The notes under the pieces were generated by a model, which saw nothing but the letters and a program-made list of their open reading frames with translations, was not told the origin of the DNA and made no database searches. The translations under genes and the position numbers were made by a program. Positions 9,987 to 19,628 of a stretch of DNA of 49,006 nt are shown here, in pieces (the stretch's first letter is position 1; every line of letters begins with the position of its first letter). Origin of the DNA: FCB group bacterium (lineage in GTDB: Bacteria; Fidelibacterota; Marinisomatia; Marinisomatales; J089); assembly GCA_013152835.1 (NCBI GenBank), contig JAADFQ010000129.1:1-49006 (forward strand), written 5' to 3'.

Positions 9987-11264
9987 TTACATATTGGCAA
10001 TGATTTCGGAACCGAATTCCGAACATTTCAATTTGGTTGCACCATCCATCAGGCGATGGAAATCATAAGTCACACGTTTCTTGATAATCGACTGTTCGAT
10101 ACCCTGTACAATCAGATTGCCTGCTGCTTTCCATCCCAGATGCTCCAGCATCATCACTCCGGACAAAATTAACGAGGATGGATTCACTTTATCCAATCCG
10201 GCATATTTCGGCGCTGTTCCGTGAGTAGCTTCAAAAATAGCATGTCCCGTGGAATAATTAATGTTAGCACCGGGAGCAATGCCGATTCCACCTACAATGG
10301 CGGCTAATGCATCGGAAATATAGTCGCCATTCAGATTAAGAGTTGCCACTACATCATATTCAGCCGGTCGTAATAAAATCTGTTGTAAAAAGGCATCAGC
10401 TATAAAATCCTTAATCAACAATTTTCCTCTTTCCAACGCATCGTTCTGAACCCGGTTTGCAGTTTCTTCATTCTCAGCAGATTTAATTCGGTCATATTCA
10501 GCCCAAGTGAATACCCGATCCCCATATTCCCGTTCTGCAAGCTCATAACACCACTTTTTAAATGCGCCCTCAGTGAATTTCATGATATTCCCCTTATGAA
10601 CAATGGTCACTGATTTCCGTCCGTGTGAGAGAGCATAATCGATCGCCGAGCGCATCAGTCGTTCGGTGCCTTCCAGAGAAACCGGTTTAATTCCGATAGA
10701 GGAGGTTCTTGGAAAACGAATTTTCGTAACACCCATCGTGTTCATTAGAAAATCCTTAACCTGGTCAACGCCAGGTTCTCCATACATCCACTCAATTCCT
10801 GCATAAATATCTTCTGTATTCTCGCGGTAGATCACCATATCCACCAATTCCGGACGCTTTACGGGGGAAGGAACGCCCTTAAACCAGCGCACCGGACGGA
10901 CGCAGGCATAAAGGTCCAATTCCTGGCGTAAAGCCACGTTCAGGGAACGAATCCCCCCACCTACCGGGGTCGTTAAAGGCCCTTTAATCGCAATAACGTA
11001 TTTCCGGATGGTTTCAAGGGTTTCCTCCGGAAGCCAGGATCCGGTTTTCGTAAAGGCTTTCTCACCGGCATAAACTTCTTTCCAGACAATTGATTTTTCC
11101 CCATTAAAGGCTTTTTTAACGGCAGCATCGATAACACGAACGGTTGCCGCCCAAATATCCGGTCCGGTTCCATCCCCTTCAATAAATGGGATGATCGGAT
11201 GATCCGGAACCTGTAAAGAACCATTTACCATCGCGATATTTTGACCGTTAGTTGTTGTATTCAT
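9987..11264 (-). CDS. icd: Isocitrate dehydrogenase (NADP-type)
   Basis: [69 protein letters not shown]. Confidence 0.96.
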   Translation of the reverse strand: MNTTTNGQNIAMVNGSLQVPDHPIIPFIEGDGTGPDIWAATVRVIDAAVKKAFNGEKSIVWKEVYAGEKAFTKTGSWLPEETLETIRKYVIAIKGPLTTPVGGGIRSLNVALRQELDLYACVRPVRWFKGVPSPVKRPELVDMVIYRENTEDIYAGIEWMYGEPGVDQVKDFLMNTMGVTKIRFPRTSSIGIKPVSLEGTERLMRSAIDYALSHGRKSVTIVHKGNIMKFTEGAFKKWCYELAEREYGDRVFTWAEYDRIKSAENEETANRVQNDALERGKLLIKDFIADAFLQQILLRPAEYDVVATLNLNGDYISDALAAIVGGIGIAPGANINYSTGHAIFEATHGTAPKYAGLDKVNPSSLILSGVMMLEHLGWKAAGNLIVQGIEQSIIKKRVTYDFHRLMDGATKLKCSEFGSEIIANM

Positions 11265-11270
11265 TAATTA

Positions 11271-11528
11271 TTAATCCTGTTTTTTTGGTTTTTCTGACTT
11301 GGTTTTCTTTGATTTATCTCCGGACTGCTTTTGTTTCGACGGAGCAGATTTATAGTCCGTAAGATAATACCCGGAACCCTTAAATATCAGTCCGGTTCCG
11401 GAACTGATTAGTCTGTGCACGGCCTCATGATGACATTGAGGACAAGTCGTCAGGGCCGGTTCCTTAATGGATTGGAAGGTTTCAAACCGATGACCACAAT
11501 CCCCACACTGGTATTCATAGGTTGGCAT
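11271..11528 (-). CDS. FmdB-family zinc-ribbon protein
   Basis: [21 protein letters not shown]...[16 protein letters not shown] and a Lys/Ser-rich tail. Confidence 0.92.
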   Translation of the reverse strand: MPTYEYQCGDCGHRFETFQSIKEPALTTCPQCHHEAVHRLISSGTGLIFKGSGYYLTDYKSAPSKQKQSGDKSKKTKSEKPKKQD

Positions 11529-11586
11529 AGCGCAATAACTCCTGAAATATCGAAAATAATAGAAGGGAAATTTACAAAGAACAGGA

Positions 11587-12066
11587 CTAATGAAATTTAA
11601 TTTTTAAATACTCCATTACCATTGTGGGAACATAATCGCTGATATCACCATGTAATTTGGCTACATCTTTTACAACTGTTGAATTCAGGTGAATAAATTT
11701 TTCATCAGGCATCATCAGGATGGTTGTGATTTCCGGAGCCAGATGATAATTCATCATTGCCATTTGAAATTCAAATTCAAAGTCCGATACATGACGAAGG
11801 CCCCGAATTAGGGCAACGGCCGATTCATCTTGGGCAAAGGTAGCTACCAGCCCCGGCGTGGATTTCACTTGCACGTTGCGAATATGACGCGTCGATTCCC
11901 GAATGAGTTTCATTCTTTCTTCAACCGTAAACAATGGTTCCTTGGATGGGTTGTCGGCAACACCGAAGATGAGTTGATCGAACAATTTTGACGCACGGGT
12001 GGCAATATCCACGTGCCCGTTGTGGATCGGATCAAAGGTTCCGGGATAAATCACTTTTCTAAGCAT
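11587..12066 (-). CDS. coaD: Phosphopantetheine adenylyltransferase
   Basis: [36 protein letters not shown]. Confidence 0.97.
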   Translation of the reverse strand: MLRKVIYPGTFDPIHNGHVDIATRASKLFDQLIFGVADNPSKEPLFTVEERMKLIRESTRHIRNVQVKSTPGLVATFAQDESAVALIRGLRHVSDFEFEFQMAMMNYHLAPEITTILMMPDEKFIHLNSTVVKDVAKLHGDISDYVPTMVMEYLKIKFH

Positions 12067-12580
12067 GTTTTGTCCAGATCATTAACCGGGTGTCTCCATA
12101 CGTACGGATTTGATCACAATGAAAATCCGTATCCTTCCCGTGTGATTCCAGAATGAAGCGCCCTTCCGATGAGAGTTTCTCTAAAGATAATTTAATCAGA
12201 GATTCCTTTTCTCTAAAGTCTAAAAGACGGTATGGCGGGTCGGCAAAAATAATATCTGCGTAATGTGATGAGTTTAAATAATGAAAAGTATCTTCAGCAA
12301 AGAAACGGAACTGTGTTTTGGAAAATTTTTCCGCAGTTACGCGAATCTGTTCAAGACGTTTCCGATGGTTCTCGACAAAATGGACCGGGTCCGCCCCGCG
12401 GCTGGCTGCCTCAAACCCAATAATTCCCGTACCGGAGAATAAATCCACAAAATGAACCTGATCCAGTGGTCCCAATATATCAAATAAACTTTTACGAACC
12501 CGTGACTGTGTGGGACGCACACCTTTACCCAGTCCCGGACCGATTTGAATTCCTTTATACTGTCCGGAGAGTATTCGCAT
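12059..12580 (-). CDS. rsmD: 16S rRNA (guanine(966)-N(2))-methyltransferase RsmD
   Basis: MRILSGQYKG, RPTQSRVRKSLFDIL, DLFSGTGIIGFEAASRGA, IIFADPPYR. Confidence 0.95.
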   Translation of the reverse strand: MRILSGQYKGIQIGPGLGKGVRPTQSRVRKSLFDILGPLDQVHFVDLFSGTGIIGFEAASRGADPVHFVENHRKRLEQIRVTAEKFSKTQFRFFAEDTFHYLNSSHYADIIFADPPYRLLDFREKESLIKLSLEKLSSEGRFILESHGKDTDFHCDQIRTYGDTRLMIWTKHA

Positions 12581-12590
12581 GGTGATGGCT

Positions 12591-14174
12591 CTACGAATAA
12601 ATTGCTATATAGAAAAAGACCGTCGTTTGGCCGGTTAATTTTTGTACTAGGACTTTCCGTAATACTACATTATCCCCCAGTTGAAGGAGGCGGTTCCCGA
12701 TATCCTTTGTATCCTGACTCTTATTCAGCCTGATAATTACCGGCTGGTAATTTCCGGATGGATAGTTGGTCAGCGCAAATGTCCTGACCTGACCAATATT
12801 CCAGTGCTGAATCGAATCCACAGCCGCCGAGGCTTTAATGATTATTCCTGCCGGGGGACTCTCCTCAGGCTCCAATGAGAATACATTTTTTCCCTCGTCA
12901 GAATAAATCTCCACTTTCCCGTCAATCACAGCAAAACCGGATGAGGTCAGCTTCTTTAACCAGGCCGTAGTATAGTTTAACATGCTTACTGAATTTTTCC
13001 GTAAATCTGGTATTGTTGTTCCGGTTTTCACCTGCTGCGGTTTTGCCGCAATGATTCGTTCGGTTCCGTCCCGCTTTGTCGGAAACCATTTGTCCAAATA
13101 TGGATCAGCCAGCCCGGAATAATATATTCCACCAAACAGGAGAATACCGGCTAACAGCCACCAAACAACCGGTGATTTTTTCTTCGGTTGTTCCGTATGA
13201 TTGTTCTGCGTTGGTACAGATTCAGCTTCGCTCTTGGCAGCACGTTCCAAACGTTCCAGGTGGCGTAACCGGGCGTTTTCATCCGGTTCCGGCTCAGGAA
13301 CACTAACCTGATCAAAAAAGTTTAAGATTCTGTCTGTCGACTCCGATTCAATTACCACCGAAAGAACACCTAAATTTCGGTGCAAATCCCGCTTCCACCC
13401 ATGAGCTTCTCCATAGGTTTTCAGTTCAGGATCAAGTTCATGCTTCTGTACCGGGATATTTTTCCAGACATCGGAACGTCCTTCAGGAAGTTCTTCAACA
13501 AACCGGAAGGGAGTTCGGAAGGAAGGACCCTCGAGTAATCGTTCAACTGACTTTGAATCCCCGACTATTGATGCTGCCCGAATAGTGCCGGAATAAAACC
13601 TTATGGATGCCCGGAACGGTAGTGAACCGACACTCCCGGATAACTGGTATGACCGAGGTTCAATAAATGTCCAGATTGAATTCCTGGGATAATCCAGACT
13701 AATCAGGGCTGAGGAAACCGGACTACACGAAATGGACCGCCCACCGGATTGTGTCAAGGATTGCTGAATACTATTCAGAATGCTCCGATCGATACCACTG
13801 ATCCAGATAAAAGAAGAATCGGTTTCGGGATGAAAAGAACAGATTTCATAATATTCAAAAGACTCCGGCCAGGATTGATTAATCCACCATTGGATATAGG
13901 CTTCAATCCCCTCTTCATCCAGACCATCGTCAATCGTAAGGCCACCGGTCATCACCAGATTATCGTCGATCAGGACTTCGATTTCCTGTCCCAGAAATCC
14001 GATTTCAGAAGTAATACTGTTTAAGGTTTCGGAAATTATCCCGGCTGGATTCTTCGATAACAGTAGCTGTTTGTAATAGGGGTTGTCGACGACGCGGGAA
14101 ATATGATATCCCTCCGCGTCCTTCCCCCATTCTATACAGGAAATTGATTTATTGGATATGACGAGTGTAATCAA
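12591..14174 (-). CDS. PilM/GspL-like bitopic protein (cytoplasmic actin-like-type domain, TM helix, C-terminal PilN/GspL-like periplasmic region)
   Basis: N-terminal MITLVISNKSISCIEWG..., EAYIQWWINQSWPESFEYYEI, WISGIDRSILNSIQQSLTQSGG; single TM VVWWLLAGILLFGGIYYSGL; about 150 aa C-terminal domain. Family call inferred from architecture. Confidence 0.5.
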   Translation of the reverse strand: MITLVISNKSISCIEWGKDAEGYHISRVVDNPYYKQLLLSKNPAGIISETLNSITSEIGFLGQEIEVLIDDNLVMTGGLTIDDGLDEEGIEAYIQWWINQSWPESFEYYEICSFHPETDSSFIWISGIDRSILNSIQQSLTQSGGRSISCSPVSSALISLDYPRNSIWTFIEPRSYQLSGSVGSLPFRASIRFYSGTIRAASIVGDSKSVERLLEGPSFRTPFRFVEELPEGRSDVWKNIPVQKHELDPELKTYGEAHGWKRDLHRNLGVLSVVIESESTDRILNFFDQVSVPEPEPDENARLRHLERLERAAKSEAESVPTQNNHTEQPKKKSPVVWWLLAGILLFGGIYYSGLADPYLDKWFPTKRDGTERIIAAKPQQVKTGTTIPDLRKNSVSMLNYTTAWLKKLTSSGFAVIDGKVEIYSDEGKNVFSLEPEESPPAGIIIKASAAVDSIQHWNIGQVRTFALTNYPSGNYQPVIIRLNKSQDTKDIGNRLLQLGDNVVLRKVLVQKLTGQTTVFFYIAIYS

Positions 14175-14182
14175 GTTAAGGA

Positions 14183-14938
14183 CTAACGTTTATCCCAACT
14201 CTTAACTCCATCTTCAATATAACCGTGGTTCGAGGCTTTGAAAGAAAAAATACCATAACGGCGTTCTCGATATTCATCCACAATTGGGCTGGCGATCCTG
14301 AAACTTCCGTCTTCGGAAAGATTAAGATCAAAAGGTTTTCCTGTTAGTGGACAGTAAAGCATGTTGGTATCCGGCATATAGGTGTCGTAATACGTAACGG
14401 CTTCTACCCTTTCCATTGGTGTTTCCGCCACAATTTCACGGAGATTGGGATCATTTTGATATTTTTTTAATTCCCGTTTCTGAATATAGACCGTGTCGAT
14501 CCGGTTGATACTGACATCATAAAGTAAAAGGGTTACAGTTGTATCCTGAATTGTATCCCGGCGTGTTTTTCTAAATCCGAATGTTGTATCAAATTCCGCG
14601 TCAAAACCTTCCGGTACATTTACCGTAAATGATTTGGACTTGAGATACAGGGTTTGTTCATCGAGGAAAGTGGAGTCAGCCATAAGCGAATCCCGGACAG
14701 CATCTACGACCTGAACAGCCGTGGAACCATCCACGTTATAATCACCCAGTAACTCCTTATAAAATTGTTCGATCTGATAAACATTTTCCATGTAAAACCG
14801 ACTTTTGTTGGCATAATAATCTTCTTCTTTCCAGATCTCTACAGGAACATATATCGAGATCACCAGAAAAATAAACGCCAGCACCATCAGCACCTCCAGC
14901 AGGTCGCCGTATCGTTTTTGTATCTTTTCGTCCATCAT
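14183..14938 (-). CDS. Pilin/pseudopilin-like protein with N-terminal hydrophobic helix
   Basis: Short basic leader MMDEKIQKRY then GDLLEVLMVLAFIFLVISIYVPVEIWKEEDYYANKSRFYMENVYQIEQFYKEL, resembling a type IV pilin alpha1 helix; C-terminal YCPLTGKPFDL...NHGYIEDGVKSW. Confidence 0.5.
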   Translation of the reverse strand: MMDEKIQKRYGDLLEVLMVLAFIFLVISIYVPVEIWKEEDYYANKSRFYMENVYQIEQFYKELLGDYNVDGSTAVQVVDAVRDSLMADSTFLDEQTLYLKSKSFTVNVPEGFDAEFDTTFGFRKTRRDTIQDTTVTLLLYDVSINRIDTVYIQKRELKKYQNDPNLREIVAETPMERVEAVTYYDTYMPDTNMLYCPLTGKPFDLNLSEDGSFRIASPIVDEYRERRYGIFSFKASNHGYIEDGVKSWDKR

Positions 14939-14950
14939 ATCTGATTCACC

Positions 14951-15355
14951 TCATAGACTGATATAAGGGCGGATTTTTTCCAACGTCTTTTCACCGATTC
15001 CCTTAATCTTTTTTAATTCATCCGTTGATTTAAAGGGACCATTTGCTTTGCGAAACTCAATAATGCGCTTTGCTGTGACCGGTCCAATCGTCGGGAGCGA
15101 CTCTAATTCTTTACGATTTGCAAGATTAATATTAATGAATTCATCGGGTGGTTTTGTAGTCTTTTCTAAACGGTTATTTTCTGCACTTGTGACGAGTGCG
15201 GTTGTATCCTGAGGGGTTCGTAAAACAGCCATTGGAATCGCTGTTTTGCCACTTCTAACCCAATACCTGCGAACGATACCGGTTATTCCGCCGATGACGA
15301 TGGTTAAGGTAATAAATGTCAGGACCCTCCGCTCCAGTGGGGTAAAAAGAGTCAC
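14951..15355 (-). CDS. ComEA-family helix-hairpin-helix protein
   Basis: TM helix then INLANRKELESLPTIGPVTAKRIIEFRKANGPFKSTDELKKIKGIGEKTLEKIRPYI. Confidence 0.92.
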   Translation of the reverse strand: MTLFTPLERRVLTFITLTIVIGGITGIVRRYWVRSGKTAIPMAVLRTPQDTTALVTSAENNRLEKTTKPPDEFININLANRKELESLPTIGPVTAKRIIEFRKANGPFKSTDELKKIKGIGEKTLEKIRPYISL

Positions 15356-15357
15356 GG

Positions 15358-16485
15358 TTATAATTCAACTTTTGAAAATTTCGGTTTAGAATCAGGTGAA
15401 GATTTAATAAAATCTTCGAGGAGTGATTTTTGTTGGCGATTCAAGGATTTGGGAGTCGTTACTTGAACACGGACCAGTTGATCACCTACCCCCCTCCCAT
15501 GTAATCGTGGAAGTCCTTTCCCCCTCATCCGTAACACCTGTCCGGATTGAATGCCGGAAGGAATTTTCAGGGAGGCGTGCCCATCAACAGTCGGGATTTT
15601 TATTTCGGTTCCAAGAGCTGCTTCAGCAAATGAAATTTGGGCTTCAATGAAAATATCCGCATCGTTTCGGGAAAAGAAGGGATGATCTTCTTCATCAAAA
15701 ATTACTACCAGATCTCCCGGATGAATATTTTTACCGCCCTGGTTTCCCTGACCTTCCAGGGTCATGTAATTCCCGGCCTGAACTCCTTTGGGAATATTTA
15801 TTTTTATTGTTGCTGATTTCCGTTCAACCCCATTACCTCTGCATACGGTACAAACCTGTTCGATAACTTCTCCGCTCCCCTGACAAACCGGACAGTCACT
15901 GACAACAATGGATTGCCCGAAAAAGGACTGGGAAACCTGCCGAACCTGACCCGAACCGCCACAATGTTTGCAACGAACAGCAGAGGTTCCTTTACGGGCG
16001 CCGGTTCCATTACAGGTAGAACAAATTTCATTTCGTTTTATTCGAACCTGTTTTTCCACTCCATGCAATATTTCTTTATAGGTCAATTTCAGGGTGACCC
16101 GTAAATCCCGTGCCTTGCGAATAGACCGGCCGGATCGGGAGCGTCGCCCTCCAAAGATCTCTTCAAAGGGATTATTGCCACCGAAGATATCTCCGAATTG
16201 ACTAAATATATCGTCCATGGACATATGGAATCCGCCAAATCCACCTCCGCCCGCATTATCGCCCAGTCCCACGCCGGCATGTCCGAACCGGTCATAATTG
16301 GATCGTTTGGATGAATCACTTAATATGGAATAGGCTTCCGCAGCTTCTTTGAATTTCTGTTCAGCTTCTTTATCACCCGGATTTTTATCCGGATGAAACT
16401 TCATGGCAATTTTACGGTAGGCTCTCTTGATATCATTTTCAGAGGCCGATTTGGAAACCCCCAGAACATCATAGAGATCTTTCAT
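15358..16485 (-). CDS. dnaJ: Chaperone DnaJ
   Basis: J domain with HPD (MKFHPDKNPGD), Gly/Phe-rich region, four CxxCxGxG-type zinc motifs. Confidence 0.97.
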   Translation of the reverse strand: MKDLYDVLGVSKSASENDIKRAYRKIAMKFHPDKNPGDKEAEQKFKEAAEAYSILSDSSKRSNYDRFGHAGVGLGDNAGGGGFGGFHMSMDDIFSQFGDIFGGNNPFEEIFGGRRSRSGRSIRKARDLRVTLKLTYKEILHGVEKQVRIKRNEICSTCNGTGARKGTSAVRCKHCGGSGQVRQVSQSFFGQSIVVSDCPVCQGSGEVIEQVCTVCRGNGVERKSATIKINIPKGVQAGNYMTLEGQGNQGGKNIHPGDLVVIFDEEDHPFFSRNDADIFIEAQISFAEAALGTEIKIPTVDGHASLKIPSGIQSGQVLRMRGKGLPRLHGRGVGDQLVRVQVTTPKSLNRQQKSLLEDFIKSSPDSKPKFSKVEL

Positions 16486-17033
16486 TTTTTATTCACAATC
16501 ACTTTGGCATGACGCAAGACCCGATCTTTATAGCGATATCCTTTTTCGAATACCTGTAAAATCGTATTATCCTCCTTTTCGGGATCCGTTTGCACCATCA
16601 TCGCGTCGTGTAAATTGGGATCCAGCCTGTCGCCCGGTTCGGCAAATGAAACCAGGTTCCAGTCATCAAATTGTTTTGCTAATCGTTTTTGGATCAATTC
16701 AACCCCTTTGATTAACGATTCTACCTTCTGATCCGAACGGTCGCCCCTGGCCGCTTCCGCCAGTCGTTCCAAATCATCCACAACCGGTAATAATTCACGA
16801 AGAATGGTTTCGCCGTTATAGTTTAAAATACTTTGTATTTCTTTTTCCTTGCGACGACGAAAATTATCGAACTCAGCCCGTATGCGAAGATTTTTTTCTT
16901 CGGCCTGAGCAAGCGATTCCGTCAATTCTTTAATAACTTTTTTCTCTTTGGAAACCGGTGTCTTCTTCCGGGAAACCGTTTTTTGAGCTCCTGCGGTAGT
17001 TTTTTTCTCCGGTGTATTTTTCTTAGCAGACAT
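16482..17033 (-). CDS. grpE: Nucleotide exchange factor GrpE
   Basis: RAEFDNFRRRKEKE, LLPVVDDLERL, GVELIQKRL, HDAMMVQTDPEKEDNTILQVFEKGYRYKDRVLRHAKVIV. Confidence 0.96.
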   Translation of the reverse strand: MSAKKNTPEKKTTAGAQKTVSRKKTPVSKEKKVIKELTESLAQAEEKNLRIRAEFDNFRRRKEKEIQSILNYNGETILRELLPVVDDLERLAEAARGDRSDQKVESLIKGVELIQKRLAKQFDDWNLVSFAEPGDRLDPNLHDAMMVQTDPEKEDNTILQVFEKGYRYKDRVLRHAKVIVNKK

Positions 17034-18045
17034 CTGGCATTATCTCCACAAATGAATCTAACAGTTGTTTAACTTTTTTATACGATAACCGTGTTGGTCC
17101 CAAAATAGCTAATTGACCCGTGATCACACCGCTGGAAAACGGTGCCGTGATTACCGCACACCGGTGGAGTAGCTGATCTTCATTTTCTGACCCGATGGAC
17201 CAGAAAATATCCGGCGTATTCAATGACCGGTTGATCACCGGTTCCAATTTGCCCTCATCCAACGCTGTAATTGTATCGTTGAGCATAGTTTGATCCTGAA
17301 ATTCAGGATGTGATAATAACGGTTGAAGCGACGAAGAATAAATCAGCATATCCGTTGAAAAATGAAAATATTCCTCGGTATGATTCAGAATGATCTGTAC
17401 AATTTCATGATTGAAGACTTCCGTTTCTTTCAGCCGACTATCAATTGATGAAATTATTTCAGCCAAGGTTACCCCGGATAACCGTTCATTAAGCATAATA
17501 CGGATTTTTTCCAAATCCTTGGGATTCACACGAACATCCAGATTGAGAACGATCGATTTTACCATCCCGGATTCCATTGCCAGAACCATCATTATGCGTT
17601 CGTCCGTAAGAGAGATAAGCTCAATATCACGAAGAACACTCTGGTCCGGATCAGGAATCACGACCATTCCAAATAATTGACTCAATTTTCCCAATAATTG
17701 TGCCGTGGCCTGTAAAACATTATTGATATCCACGGATAAATGCGTCAATTCTTCCACTACTTCGGGGGGTAATATGTTTTTTGGATGATCTTCCAGACAA
17801 TTGTCCACATAATACCGATAACCTTCATCAGTTGGAATCCGGCCCGCAGATGTATAGGGATGAGTCAGTAATCCTTTTTGTTCCAGCCGGAACAGGATTT
17901 GGCGAATAGAAGCGGAACTCAGGGGAATGGAATACCGCTGTTTGAGATGTATAGACCCCACCGGTTGGATAGAGGAGATGAATTCCTCCACCGTTTTTTT
18001 AAGGAGTTGTTTCTCGCGATCAGTTAAAATGATTTTTTTATCCAT
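17023..18045 (-). CDS. hrcA: Heat-inducible transcription repressor HrcA
   Basis: SSASIRQILFRLEQKGLLTHPYTSAGRIPTDEGYRYYVD and C-terminal ITGQLAILGPTRLSYKKV. Confidence 0.96.
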   Translation of the reverse strand: MDKKIILTDREKQLLKKTVEEFISSIQPVGSIHLKQRYSIPLSSASIRQILFRLEQKGLLTHPYTSAGRIPTDEGYRYYVDNCLEDHPKNILPPEVVEELTHLSVDINNVLQATAQLLGKLSQLFGMVVIPDPDQSVLRDIELISLTDERIMMVLAMESGMVKSIVLNLDVRVNPKDLEKIRIMLNERLSGVTLAEIISSIDSRLKETEVFNHEIVQIILNHTEEYFHFSTDMLIYSSSLQPLLSHPEFQDQTMLNDTITALDEGKLEPVINRSLNTPDIFWSIGSENEDQLLHRCAVITAPFSSGVITGQLAILGPTRLSYKKVKQLLDSFVEIMPDVC

Positions 18046-18099
18046 AATTCAATCAGTAAAATTACAGACTTGCATTGATGTAGAACAAGATATGAGGCT

Positions 18100-18969
18100 T
18101 CAGGTTCGCAAGAATTTTGATACGGCCCGTTGGGCGCTGACGATCCCCACAAAAATCGATACCAGCAACAGGGCAGGCAAAAGCATAGGGTCGGGATTAA
18201 TGTGGAAACGATAACGACTCAATAAAACATTCCCCCACCTTAGCGCGCCCATAGTAAGCCCGTAGGTCAGCAATCCCGCGGTGATCGACAATAATATTGA
18301 TTCCACCATAAATGGTATTTTTATAAACCAACGGGAAGCTCCGATTAGTTGCAGCGACTTCATTAATTCCTGACGCGCATAAGCGGATAAACGAATGGTC
18401 CCGGACATGATAACAATTGTGATCAGCAAGATAACCGCCGCTATAAGGACTTCAATTTTCACCGCCTGTTCATAGGCTTTTTCAATCCTTGTGATTAACC
18501 GTCCCTGATAACTGATTTCATCCACGCCCTCAAGGGCACGAATCTGTCGAATAATTGCCTCGGGATATACCGGTTCTTTCGTATCCCGCACAACATTGAC
18601 AACGCAACTCGGCGGTAATGGATTATATCCCAACATTAATTCCACATCTTCACCAAACTGATCTTTAAATATTCGTTTCGCATCATCCGAAGTAATGATT
18701 GTCGTGGATCGTACTCCTTCGATAGCATCGATTTCACTCTTTAACCGGGACAGATCATCGGTACGTACATCCGGAAGAAAAAAGACTTCAATTTTATATT
18801 TCGATCGTACATACTCGATCAGTTGATGAGAATTTACACCGATAACGAACAAAACACTGAGAACGGCCAGATTCAGAACCATGCTCACTACCGTCGTAGT
18901 CGCTGTCAGTTTATGCCGAACTATATTCCGGATACCCTCCGAAATCAGGAATGCCAAGCGATCCATCAT
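18100..18969 (-). CDS. ftsX: Cell division permease FtsX
   Basis: Four-TM FtsX topology; KYKIEVFFLPDVRTDDLSRLKSEIDAIEGV; overlaps ftsE. Confidence 0.93.
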   Translation of the reverse strand: MMDRLAFLISEGIRNIVRHKLTATTTVVSMVLNLAVLSVLFVIGVNSHQLIEYVRSKYKIEVFFLPDVRTDDLSRLKSEIDAIEGVRSTTIITSDDAKRIFKDQFGEDVELMLGYNPLPPSCVVNVVRDTKEPVYPEAIIRQIRALEGVDEISYQGRLITRIEKAYEQAVKIEVLIAAVILLITIVIMSGTIRLSAYARQELMKSLQLIGASRWFIKIPFMVESILLSITAGLLTYGLTMGALRWGNVLLSRYRFHINPDPMLLPALLLVSIFVGIVSAQRAVSKFLRT

Positions 18970-19619
18970 TCGCCGAGTAACCGTCCCTTTTGCATCTGAA
19001 TCACACGCTGATCCCGTCCTTTGATCAGATTGTAGTCATGAGTGCTCATGAAAATCGTTACGCCATCTTTGTTAATCGAGTCCAACAGCGCAATCAAATC
19101 AAACGATGTTACCGGGTCCAGATTACCGGTAGGTTCATCGGCCAGGATAATATCCGGGTCTTTCACGAGGGCTCGCGCAATACACACCCGTTGTTGTTCC
19201 CCTCCGCTTAACTCCGACGGTTTATGGTTTTCTTTTCCCTTGAGACCTACCTGATCCAGCACTTCGGGTACCAGCGCGGCAATATTGTTTTTCGAATGTC
19301 CCATCACGTGCAAAGGAAGCGCCACATTCTGCGCCACCGAACGATCATCAAGTAAATGATAATCCTGAAAAATCATTCCAATATTCTGCCGAAGTTTTGG
19401 AATCTGTCTCCGTTTGATTTTATTGGAATAATACCCATCAATTTCCACAACCCCTTTATTCGGAATTAGATCCATATAGATCATCCGCATCAGCGTTGTT
19501 TTCCCGCATCCGGTTGGACCAATCAGAAATACAAAATCACCCTCACGGATTTGAAAACTAATATCATAGATTCCTCCTCCGCGGCGAAATTCATATGTGA
19601 CGTGTTGAAATTCTATCAT
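18966..19619 (-). CDS. ftsE: Cell division ATP-binding protein FtsE
   Basis: Walker A GPTGCGKTTLM, LSGGEQQRVCIARAL, Walker B DIILADEPTGNLDP. Confidence 0.94.
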   Translation of the reverse strand: MIEFQHVTYEFRRGGGIYDISFQIREGDFVFLIGPTGCGKTTLMRMIYMDLIPNKGVVEIDGYYSNKIKRRQIPKLRQNIGMIFQDYHLLDDRSVAQNVALPLHVMGHSKNNIAALVPEVLDQVGLKGKENHKPSELSGGEQQRVCIARALVKDPDIILADEPTGNLDPVTSFDLIALLDSINKDGVTIFMSTHDYNLIKGRDQRVIQMQKGRLLGE

Positions 19620-19628
19620 TCTTTACAG

